DNA from: Paramecium sonneborni
Lineage: Eukaryota > Ciliophora > Oligohymenophorea > Peniculida > Parameciidae
Reading direction: 5' to 3'
NCBI GenBank assembly: GCA_905182985.1
Contig: CAJJDN010000088.1
Span: 62,001-126,000, forward strand
Length of the DNA stretch: 64,000 nucleotides
The notes under the pieces were generated by a model. That model did no database searches. It worked only from the letters and a program-made list of their open reading frames with translations, and was not told where the DNA came from. Positions 49,845-62,207 of this stretch are shown here, piece after piece. The translations under genes were made by a program, and so were the position numbers. Each line of letters opens with the position of its first letter. The first letter of the stretch is position 1.

Positions 49845-51738
49845 TCATTAAAGTAAAATGCTATTTTAAACGGAATCCAAACGCAATTCTGTTGAAAAAG
49901 ATTTCATTAATAGTGAATCTTATTGTGTTATAATCTTATCAGATGGTTTTAATGAAACAATAGGCATCAACAGAAAATCCTCTGTAAGCTATTTGAACAA
50001 ATAAAATTCAAGATAATTTGATCTTTCATTTTACTCAATAATCTTAAGTTTATCAAATGGACCCAACCTTCTTATTAACATCAATGAAACTGATAATTAT
50101 AAATCTAAAGGAACTTAACTATTATATTTTAAGTCTGCCAATGATTATGGGTTCAGTATTGGTAGATTCTATAATTATTATTATATTTTATAAGGATGTT
50201 GATATACAATTCTTATTTTTATTATTGGTTATTTAAGCAATTTTGATTTAATTTCCTCTAATTCAATAATCACTGTTTAAGAAGATTAAGATGTATAAAA
50301 TAGTAGATTTAAAAATAATAATTTTACATATTTGAAATCTGATACAATTAAATTGCTGCTTAAGTTATTTTTTATTTCATAAAAAAATACATTAGCTAAA
50401 GAATCGCTTTATGATCTAAAATATCCATTACAAATACTTATTAAATCCTTTAATAGTATTTAAATATCAAATGAATTAAGTCTTGGTGAGATAGTGTAAA
50501 TTTAATTGAAATTTTCCAAATTTAGAAAATCAGTGTAACCTTTAATCAAACAATTATTTATAGTTCTTAAAACTGAATTTATAGCTTTAATATCTGTTTG
50601 TTTATCAGCATAATTCTTAATCCATTTGAAATAGATAATAGATTTTTTAATTTATGAATCAAAGATTTTTTATAAATAATTAAATTGTTTTTGGTTATTT
50701 CGCATTCTTAACTTAAGTTCTTCTTCTTGAGTTTCTGATTTGCTTTCTTTCATTAAAATTATCATTAAAGGTTAAAAATCAAAACATAAATAGACACAAA
50801 GCGTGAACACTTATTATTTATAGAATCCATATGAAAAAGATTCATTTTTAGTCCTCAATGGAGTATCATAATGATCATTTTATTGTTTCGCAGTTTTTAA
50901 TAAAAGTTACTTTAAAGTTTAACGATTTGGTGAAAAAGCATTATCCATATTGATTACCTCAGTAATTCGACTCTTATAACTTTTAATTGATAAATGCATT
51001 TAAGATGCTAATTTATTGAATTGATCTTAATCTTCTTTTTTTATATTGGTTTTATTATTTTTTTGAATTAAGATTAAAGATTTCCTTTCATCATATTATA
51101 TATAATAGCTTTAAATATCATAAAATTTAGTAATTTAGTTTAGTTGTTGTTATAATTTTTTGAACTCAATGAATTAAATTCTCATTAATTTCTCAAAATG
51201 ATATGTGAATTATAAGAAAAATAAGGCATACATCAAATATCTAAAATAAGTGTCCAAAAATAATTTATCATGATCAATACCAAATATTAAATGTAAAATT
51301 ACGATTATAATTATCATAGCTGTTCTCTCTACAAAACTTAACAGAGCTAATGAACTATAAATTATGAATTATATAATACCTTACGCATGATAAAGAAACA
51401 AAGAAACCTTCAGTATAATGTGTATCAATCTAATTTATATATTTCTCCATTGCAAGGTATGTATTATATATTAACAAAAATAGTATAATTACCACCTCAT
51501 AGATGTAGGGATATTTTTGCTTAAATTTAATTGACATCAATATAACAATTAATGTACACATGTTTATAGATGCTATAACCCAATTCTTAGAAACAAGACT
51601 GCTAACTATTGATATAATATTAATCAATCCAAAAATCCATTTTTAATGTTTCAGAATCATGCTGAAAAGGCATTGTTTTGAATCTCTAAAATCTTTTTCT
51701 AAAGTGGATACTTTGAAATTAAGAGTAAAAATATTCAT
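49845..51738 (-). CDS. Degenerate histidine kinase-like membrane protein, cluster copy 5
   Basis: One 25-nt intron leaves 622 residues, ATG 51738 (MNIFTLNFKVSTLEKDF) to TGA 49845-49847. It is separated from the other four by TRAPPC2, a kinase remnant and the SPX-EXS gene, and it converges on the latter. The membrane region includes WIFGLINIISIVSSLVS and VVIILFLLIYNTYLA. HYTEGFFVSLSC sits just before the intron. The soluble region has CFDFQPLMIILM, the H-box-like FDSQIKKSIIYFKW (S in place of His), the N-box-like DFKYVKLLFLNLLFYTSQSS and the G2-like SVSLMLIRRLGPFDKL. It is the most diverged copy, but every block is still in order. Confidence 0.84.
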
Positions 51739-52229
51739 AATCTTAATTATTATTCAATAAAAATTCTTAATAGTTAGACTAATTTAAAGGCAATTTATAA
51801 AATATTAATAATTAGCCATTTGATTTAAATAAATAGAGTTAGATTGCACTTTAAATATTGATTATAAAGAAATTATATTGTAAATACTTTTTAACATGTA
51901 TTTATAATTAAATTGTTAATTATTTTTTATATGAATTTTAGAGGTAACAATTTTTACTATTAATAAATAAATAAAATATTTAGATATTTAAGATTTTATA
52001 GGATAAATAAGTATGAATTCAATTAATGTTTTAATCGTTTGATATTGAAGTATTTTTAAATATAAATAATTTACTGAAAGAATGTGTATATATTATATAA
52101 ATAAAGAAACAAATAATTACAAGCTAAATAGATAAATAATATAATGTTAGCCTTAATTTTAATAAATTTTTGGGATTGTTTTAATTTGTTACTTATAGAT
52201 TTCATTTTTGAAATACAAAATAATAATAA
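51739..52229. other. AT-rich intergenic region
   Basis: 490 bases between the divergent starts of cluster copy 5 and the C2H2 gene; presumably it holds both promoters. No coding frame, repeat or structured RNA is supported. Confidence 0.5.
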
Positions 52230-52658
52230 ATGGAATAATTTTAATTAGCATCAGCAATATTTTTGAAGGAATTTTTGAAGATAGTTGATTTTTAGAATGT
52301 GAATATTGATAGTATAAATGAACACATAGAATAATTAAAAAGTTAAATATTATAAAATCAATAATAAATTGGAAATTTGAAAGAGGAATAAAATATAGAT
52401 TAGTAATTGTAATTATTGGAATTAGAGGAATGTTTTAAATAGAAAATAAAAAAAAAGTAAAAAAATAAATAGAAAAATAATACTTAAAAGTATTTTTATT
52501 GTTCAAAATGTAATAAGAGATTCAATCATCCTTCAAGTTTATCAAGACATAAGAAAAATTAGCATAAAAATGTAAAATAAGATATGATTGACATAAAGTA
52601 ACTTTAAAGTTAACAATAAGGGGAAGTTATAATTAATTTGACGGATCTCGAAATTTGA
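52230..52658 (+). CDS. Small protein with a single C2H2 zinc finger
   Basis: Intronless, 142 residues, ATG 52230 to TGA 52656-52658. An N-terminal helical, Gln/Leu/Glu-rich region (NEHIEQLKSQILQNQQQIGN) likely forms a coiled coil. A very basic linker (KIKKKQKNKQKNN) follows. A lone classical zinc finger comes next, FYCSKCNKRFNHPSSLSRHK, closing with a His five residues later (KKNQH). The coiled coil could allow dimerisation, giving two fingers per unit. A nucleic-acid-binding role is inferred; the family is not identified. Confidence 0.82.
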
Positions 52659-52783
52659 ATTTGATTATTAATTGTGAAATATGCAATAAGTATATGATTT
52701 ATTTTGATTTCTACTTATTTATACATTATATTAATCAATTTACATTAGCTATAATGAGTTATGATTTTTTAATGAGAACTATA

Positions 52784-55118
52784 ATGGCAGGGAATAATAA
52801 TAGAGATGAATAAATGAAATTTGATGCAGATTGTATACCTCCAAACTTTGAGTTAGCAAGTCTACATTAAGTAAAGAGTTAAATGAATATGAGAAAGCAA
52901 GTGCAGTTGGCAGAGATATTTCATAAGAAGAAATAGCAAATTTATAAGAGGCAAGATGTCCTTGTTGTTTATAATGGACAGAGAAGAGTGCATTGTCTAT
53001 AAAAGTAAATCCGTTGAAATTATCATTTCTGGGAACAGGAGTACCATTGTTTTTCGATTTCATTAAATAATGTATTACAATATTGGTGATAATGTTTTGT
53101 ACGTCTGGGGATTATAATTTAATAACAAATATAGCATTTGGTACAAGTTGTTAGAAGGATTTGGATGATTCAAATACAAGAGATAATTGTGATTTGAATT
53201 ATATAACTTAATCATCATTAGCAAATAAGCGTTTAGATTCATCATTGATGAATTTACAATAGATGTTAAACTTAGTCTCAATCTTCATAATCATAATATT
53301 GTTATAGTATATAAGAATTTAATAGAGAACAATTCTTAGAGATTGTGATTTTCATACAACTACTCCATCTGATTTTGGAGTCAAATTAAGTCATATTCCA
53401 ACAGAGAATGCTGGTTAAATTAAAGAAAGACTTATTAATGTATTGAATGAATTTTTGGATAAATGTAAGTATGAATATTTGATATTTAATTAGACGTGCC
53501 TTATGATCCAAAAGTATTAAAGTATATAGAATAGAAGATGAAGATATAGATGAACAGAAAGAATGTTTAAAAAAAATATGTAATTCCTCCAAGAATTCAT
53601 TCTATAACTTTATGTTATGATATTTCTAAATATCAGGAATTGAATTAAGAGAAAGAATAACATATAAAGGAAAAATAAAAATATTTACATAAAATGTATG
53701 AGAATTATTCACCAGATGATGGATTATTATAAAAAGTAAAGGGATAATATGTAGATAATGAATTAAATGATATTGAAAATAAAGTAGTAGAAGTAAACTA
53801 AAAAATTTAGTTATATTTTGATTAATTTCTTGATCAGAATAGTGAATAAAAAGAATTTGTAGGAATTGCTTTTGTAACCTTTTAATGGGAAGCAGATTAA
53901 GAAGCTTTTCTTAATTTAAATAGAACTACTGGTTGGGGTAGATATTTTGGTGAATAGACAAAAATATATTTAGATAATTAAAATATAGTTGTAGATGAAG
54001 CACCTGAACCTAGAGATATTAGTTGGTAAAATTTACATATTGGAAATAATAAAAAAATATTTAATAGAATCTTAAGCGTAATTTTAATTGGTATATAATT
54101 ATGTTTTACAAGTTGGGCTATTTTTAATATTTCAAAATTGCAATAAGATTTATTAGAGAAAGAGAACCTACTTCTTAAGAAATTAGCTTCACTTGCTTCA
54201 GTGATCATCATATTTATTAACTATTTATTATCTTATAGTATTAAGAAGATAGCGGCATTCCAGGGATTTTCAACCAATACTGGTCATCATATATCTATCG
54301 CTACTTCTGCTGGAATTGCTTAATTTGTTAATAGTGCTTTAGTCACATGGCTTGTATTCACATTATTATTTGATGAAAACTATTATAAAGATGGTGGCTT
54401 AATCTATAACCAAACTTATGTATTTATATCCAACATGATTATTCCTGCTGTTACTGCTATTCTTGATCCAGCTTATTGGATTAAAGTTTATAACAGATAT
54501 TCTGAAGAATAAAAAGGAAAATATTCTTTATGTACTTAAGAATAATTAAATAAGTAGATTCCTCTCATTATTTTATAGATTATATGAAAATAATGAAGAA
54601 ACACTCTCTGATCGTTATGCTGCCATATTAAAAACTATGTTAATGACTTCTTTCTATGCGAGTATTATACCCTTAGGTATTCTATTTTCTATTATCGCAT
54701 TAACCTTATTATATTGGGTTTTCAAATATTAATTTTTAAGAAGAAGAACATTTAAATAATCTTTGGGTTTTAACTTATCCATTGAAATGACAGAAATCTT
54801 AGAATACATGATTCCAATATATTGTGTAAGTATTATATTGTATACTAGTTCTCTAATTTCTGGTTTTAATACACTTTTACCAAAGGCAAAGATGTCTCTT
54901 CATTTGCTATTATTGGAGTTGTTATTGGCATAGTTAATGCAGTACTCCCTTGTTATGAATTAAATTAAGCACTTTTTATTATCGAAGATTATGAACAAGT
55001 CACTATACCTTATAAAAAGATAGAAAAACGATTGGACAGTGATTATTGTAGGAATAATCCTGCTACTCAAGATCAGGCTAAATAAAAATTCATTTAAAGT
55101 ATGCGCGTTAATAAATGA
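52784..55118 (+). CDS. OSCA/CSC1/TMEM63-like membrane channel
   Basis: Introns of 20, 29, 25 and 23 nt leave 745 residues, ATG 52784 to TGA 55116-55118; an in-frame ATG at 52772 would add four residues. The order fits the calcium-permeable channel family. After a Cys-rich stretch (EEIANLQEARCPCCLQW) comes a membrane segment, then a cytosolic PHM7-type domain with the hallmark VGIAFVTFQWEADQEAF and EAPEPRDISWQNLHIG. A block of membrane helices follows (SVILIGIQLCFTSWAIF, SALVTWLVFTLLF, SFYASIIPLGILFSIIAL). Conserved YEFRRR-like features appear as YWVFKYQFLRRRTFKQ. OSCA/TMEM63 proteins are mechano- or osmosensitive cation channels; channel activity here is inferred. Confidence 0.85.
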
Positions 55119-55160
55119 CGTTATAGAAAACATTAATAAACAATATATAATTATATTATA

Positions 55161-56981
<1,821 letters not shown>

Positions 56982-57187
56982 ACTTATGTTTGTATTTTCA
57001 TTGTCTTTGGATTAATTATTTTATGATTTTCTTATTATAATTATTTAATTTTTTATAACAAAAGGAATTCACTTCTCATTAAACATTAACAATATTTAAT
57101 TCTTATTTTAGAATTCATTATAGTATATAAACATTTGAATATATAAATTTGCTGAATGTGTAACTTTTAAAAAAAATAATATCTAAA

Positions 57188-57752
57188 ATGAATGAAATTT
57201 GTTATTAAAAATAGAGTACTATTTAATTTTGAAACTATGTAATTCATTGCAATTTTCTTTATACTCCTATCTTTAATCATGATGAAGAAAATTTCAATGC
57301 TCCATCTTATTATTTAAGCATTTAAGTATAATTCATACGAGAAAGACTTAAAAATTATAATCAAAATACATTTATAGCTGGATTCCTTTAAGTAATATAT
57401 AATAATATAAAGTTAATATAAATTTCTATTCTAACTTCTAGTGATTTTCAAATAGGATACTGAATTAGAAGTGCCTAAAATTATTTATGCTAAGTTAATA
57501 TTTTATAAAATAGTTATATCATATTTTTAAAGACTAAATTTTAGGAGTTAGACAAATTACAATTTTTAAATGTCAGAAATTCGTTTTAAAGAATTTTAAA
57601 ATCGAAAAAACTACATTAATGTGATAATCAGGTTGCATAGAAAATGGCATTTTTATTACTCTCGTTTAAACTCTCATCTATCATATAATATATTAGGATT
57701 CTTCATTTTTTCCATTTTTCAAAAAAATACAAAAAAGAAATAAGGTTTATGA
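57188..57752 (+). pseudogene. Possible degenerate gene, family unknown
   Basis: Starting at ATG 57188 (MNEICYQKQSTIQF) the frame meets TGA within 15 codons, yet the same frame then gives the natural-looking IFNHDEENFNAPSYYLSIQV and RERLKNYNQNTFIAGFLQ. Another frame continues with DTELEVPKIIYAKLIFYK and SEIRFKEFQNRKNYINVI to TGA 57750-57752. No pair of 20-31 nt introns joins them cleanly. An alternative single frame opening at about 57236 is also TGA-free to the same end but is poorer, hydrophobic sequence. A decayed gene is the best reading; an intact gene is possible. Confidence 0.35.
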
Positions 57753-58623
57753 ATTCTTAGTAGGTTTTAAAATTTTAAATTGATTTACTATTTAATTAAC
57801 AGAATATTAAAACTCATTATTTACATTTTGAATTTAATATTTACAGATTCCAAGAGTAAGGAAGTTAAATTCATTTAAATATTTCACTTCATCAAATTTA
57901 TTCAATTTCTAAATTCCTTTTAAATTCAAAATTATTTTGTTTTCTATAGCTTACTTTTATTCTTAAATCTAATAATAATTTAGAATTCAAAAGGATGTTT
58001 ATTTAGATTCATTCTTATTAAAAATGCAATCACATTTAAGTATTTCCAAGATTAATTATTCCTTAGGCTTAGTTAAGTGTAAATATTAAAATTTTTTATC
58101 TGGAGGTGTTTTTTAATAATTTATTGAAATTTATTTTTAATAACTCTGATTAGTTTAGAGTCAAATAATATCATCTAATATTTCAATATATTTTGAAATG
58201 AACATAGATTCGAGATTAATTAGATACTTCTTTATATTCCTTTTCAGGATTAAATAAAAATTAAAAGATACATTTAGAAAATTAAATATATTTTTGTTAT
58301 TATTTTTATTTTACAATATCAAATTATACTTTAATACTTGTTCTGAAAAGGAAAAGTACTGGAGAACTGTTTCTTTTCAAACTATTTAATGCATTTAAGG
58401 AATCTTTAAAGATTAAGGTGATGTAAATTGAAAGAGATATAGCTTATTCTTAATTAGTTTGTTTTTATAGAAAAATAAAAAATAAAAAGAAAGTTTAATC
58501 AGGGTTTTAAAATAATTGTGGCTATGAATTTAAATAAAATCAAATCCAATAATGATTTATATATGTATTTAAATGATAAGTATATATGCAAATAAGAAAA
58601 TTACTAATTATCAGTATAATCAT
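57753..58623. other. AT-rich region with no supported gene
   Basis: About 870 bases with scattered open frames but no start, intron and stop combination that gives a convincing protein. Nothing is called. Confidence 0.4.
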
Positions 58624-59788
58624 TCAAAGTTTTTATCCATTTTTATAATTTAAAATAATTGATTCTCCAGTTGGCTTAGTTATTGTGGCTTAACCATCTA
58701 ACTATCCATTCATCCATATTCCTTTTAAAAATGTTCCATTACTCCATTTGAACATTCCTATTCCATTCTTCTTATCATTCGCAAAAGATCCTAAAATTAG
58801 AATTAAGATTATACCTTTATAAATATCATTGGCTTTATTTGTAAACACTCCAATTCCATGCATCTTATTACATTTCCATTCTCCAATGTAATGACTTCCA
58901 TCATTCCAATGATATTCACCTTATCCTTCATATTACCCATCTATAAATTCCCCTTTATACCATTAATTATCAAGATATTTAATTATTCCAAATCCATTTT
59001 TCTTTCCTTTTTTAAACATCCCTTCATATTAAGATTTATTGATCCTAATTTCTAATCCTTAACCATTCTAATTTAAATAGTTTAAATACTTTTTCTCCAT
59101 CATCCCAATTTCCTTCATAAAAAATCTCAGAACTTATAAATGTTCCAAATCCATGATACTATCCTTATTTCCAATATCCTGTATAATTATCATTATTTTC
59201 AAAAATCATTCTTCCATGACCATCTTTCTAATCGTTGACCCAATTACCAATATATATTGATCCATTTTAATAAAAACATAATCCAAAACCATCTCTTTAT
59301 TACCTTAACCATTAACCTTAATAAGTAAGTCTTTCATTATTGCATTTAAGAAATTAAACTATTGGTTAACTGCCTAATGCTTAAGCTTTATGGCCAGACG
59401 GAGATTCATAAGAACACAATAATTCTCTTATTTTTTCTGCTTTTATTATAGGAGTCTAATTTAATAGTTCAAAAGTTTAAGGCAATTCGTTTTCATATAA
59501 TATTACATTCATTCCTAACTTATAAGTTTGAAATATTATACCTCTTGTTTTTACTTAATCTATTTCTGTCATATCAGAAACCTTTCTTATTTCTTTTTTT
59601 GAAGAAGATATAAGTTCTTCTGGAAATGGAGACCTTTATTCTTCACTTTCGAAAATCAAACTTTCTTCAAAAGTTTCCTCAATCAGCTATTTTTGTGGCA
59701 AAATATCTAAGGATAATTTATAAATATAGATACTGATTAGATGTTCATTTTTGCATATACATTTAGGAGATTATTGTGAGTTACCCAT
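58624..59788 (-). CDS. MORN-repeat protein
   Basis: Introns of 22 and 24 nt leave 372 residues, ATG 59788 (MGNSQQSPKCICKNEH) to TGA 58624-58626. The first half is acidic and polar without a recognised domain; MGN at the start makes N-myristoylation conceivable. The second half is a run of MORN repeats with the Y-x-G-x-[WF]-x-x-G-x-x-x-G-x-G pattern, for example YIGNWVNDQKDGHGRMIF, YTGYWKQGQYHGFGTF, YEGMFKKGKKNGFGII, YKGEFIDGQYEGQGEY and YIGEWKCNKMHGIGVF. MORN arrays bind membranes or act as cytoskeletal scaffolds. In ciliates they are common cortical proteins; the exact role is unknown. Confidence 0.9.
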
Positions 59789-59984
59789 CAATCTGATTCA
59801 ACAAATTATATTTTAATTATCTATGATCATGTTTTTCCTATGTTGAGTTTTATAATAATTTTTATTGGATCATATTTTTACTCAAAATCTATTTTATTAA
59901 GAATTATTGAAAAAATTTTATAGAATAATAACTTAAACTATTCACTGGTTAACATAATAAATTTTATAAAATTATCAACTTTAA

Positions 59985-60962
59985 ATTTATCTAACTAAAA
60001 TCTATATTTTCATTTTAATAAAATTTAAATTAATGAATATTACACCATCTAAATTCCAGAACAACCTCTTTTGATAAATTCAGGCCAAGGCAATTTGATT
60101 TTTTACAATCATGGTAAAATATCATAACATATAGAAGAAAAGGACATATTTTATTATTTTTTTAAATTAATTTTCTCAATCAAAAACCTTTCTTTCTCAA
60201 AATTCTTTGATTGAAATCAAGTAATAAATCTTAGATATTAATGCCCAAGTTTTTAAAAGAAATAAATAAATTTTTCCTGATAAAAATATGTTAATAGTTA
60301 TTCAAAATAAACCATTTGGTTTTTCAATGATTTTAGCATTCTACTTAGAAATGGATAGTTGTATATGGACATCAATTGATAGTATTTCAATTATTCATTA
60401 TCTTCATAAAAATATATCGCTAAAATATTAACAATAATTAAATTCCCTTCTAAAAAACACTTGATATAAGAAGATTTGTCTTTTATCTATAAATATTTAT
60501 TACTCATCTCAATTCCTTGAATTTAAATGAAATCGCTATAATGTTTTACCATCTAATAAATTTAATTTAATGCTTTAAATACAGTTTCTATTTCATTGTG
60601 ATATTTATGAGTTTATTTGTTGAATATTCAATACTGACCTCAAGACTTTATTGCTCATGCTCTTTTTCATAATTAAATTTCAAATTTAGGGTTGGAATAT
60701 ATTAAAGAATAGTTAAATTTAATTTTGTATATCATTTTACAAAACCAGAATCTCAAAAAATGCTTCTGATTATTATTATTAATAATTTGCATTTAGAGAC
60801 TATCATTCTGTTGAAATTCAAGAGAACTTAGAATCAAAATATGGATCGAAAAATTTCTATTTAACAAAATGTTAAAATGACTTTAAAAATTACAAATATT
60901 AATAATTTGAATTTAATTATCTTATGGAGTTGCAATCAATTTTCTATTTTCCTGATTTTTGA
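59985..60962 (+). pseudogene. Probable degenerate gene, family unknown
   Basis: Natural-looking pieces succeed each other in different plus-strand frames: IPEQPLLINSGQGNLIFYNH, GKISQHIEEKDIFYYFF, LDINAQVFKRNKQIFPDK, FGFSMILAFYLEMDSCIW, INIYYSSQFLEFK, then ASDYYYQQFAFRDYHSVEIQ and CQNDFKNYKYQQFEFNYLM to TGA 60960-60962. TGA codons or frame breaks separate them and introns of normal size do not fit. No family was recognised. The flanks (59789-59984 and 60963-61484) show nothing else. Confidence 0.4.
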
Positions 60963-61484
60963 GAATCCCAATTTATTATCAATAAGACAGAACCAAATTT
61001 TAGCTAGCTTGTGTATCTTATAATTATTCAAGAAGGCAGTATAAATAATATTATTTTATTATTAATGTTTTTTGTAAGTTGGAATCTTTAAATTAATAAC
61101 TAATTTAAAATTTATACTTCTTTAGATATAATATTAATTTATAGATCAAAGTAGAATTAATAATTTTTTAGTTTTAGTTTTTTATATTTAATACACTTAA
61201 AATATAAGTTTTCATGCTGAAATTAGATAGAAATAAAAGATAATAATTTGCAAAATACCTTAACTATTTATTGCAATCTAACTTATTGAAAATTTAGAAG
61301 AAATTAAGGATCAATTATTTTCTAAAAAGATATTTAAATATAAGTAGTTATAAATAAAAATTGAAATATTGAATTAATGATTTATATTAATAAAAATGTA
61401 AAATGGATTGTGAAGTGTTGGAATAAGAAAATCAAAATGAAATTAAAAAAATAAATTGGATTGGATAAATGCCAAATAGAAATT

Positions 61485-62183
61485 TCAAAATAAGTATTTT
61501 TTTTTATATTTTTCAATTATAGATTCTTCTTTATTGATTTTAATATTATTTAATTCTGCTAGTATGTTTTAAAAGTCTTATTGTAATTTATCCTTGTGAT
61601 ACCTTTTGAGATGTGATGTTTGTAATAATTTTCTTTGTTCATTAACAAGTCCTTCGAATTCAACTTTTTATGGATTCATAGTTTTTCTCTTAGTAAGTGT
61701 AATGGTCCTTGCTCTAACAGTGCAAGAACGATCTTTTTAGAAAGTTGTTCTTGGTGAATATTTTTTGGTAACATTGGTTTATTTATCAAAACGCTGAGAT
61801 AAGACAGATTTAAGTGATCGATTAACTAGCAATTAATATGATTGGCAAGATGTTTCTATTTTTTCTTCGCTGACTTGTTTTTGAGTTTTGATGAGTTGTA
61901 ACGTTTTAAAAGAATTTTGATCAAACATATACTGATTTTGTTTCTGAAAATCAATGAATACTCTGTCATCGTTTTTTTGAATCTTTTTGTACATTCTTAA
62001 ATTATCATCAAGTTCTTGAATAGAATCATGTCTCTCTTAATTTTTAATTTCAAAAGGATTGGAGTTGGGAAAGACAATTCCGAATTACTCTTGTGCAATT
62101 TGTCTCATCTGAAGAATTTTTAGTTTAGTTTGTTCAGCTTTCTTATTGATTCGATCCTACTCTTAAGGAAAATAAATTGCCAT
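61485..62183 (-). CDS. Hypothetical basic coiled-coil protein, 232 residues
   Basis: Intronless frame from ATG 62183 (MAIYFPQEQDRINKKAEQTK) to TGA 61485-61487. Charged helical segments dominate (LKILQMRQIAQEQF, HDSIQELDDNLRMYKKIQKN). A Ser/Thr/Arg-rich patch is central (SPRTTFQKDRSCTVRARTIT) and a basic C-terminal helix closes the protein (EESIIEKYKKKYLF). No domain is recognised. Codon composition is richer in G and C than the surroundings, typical of a well-expressed structural gene here. It begins 25 bp past the stop of the surface-protein gene on the same strand. Confidence 0.8.
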
Positions 62184-62207
62184 AAGTTTTATTTATGATT
62201 TTATATA

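Noticed and set aside
36344..51738. Bona fide active two-component sensor kinases
   Set aside because: N-box Asn, G1 and G2 glycines and, in four of five copies, the H-box His are missing, and no receiver domain is visible.
60480..61080. Long plus-strand open frame (ITHLNSLNLNEIAIMF...)
   Set aside because: It is Ile/Leu/Phe-rich, without natural composition; another frame in the same place gives far better protein pieces.
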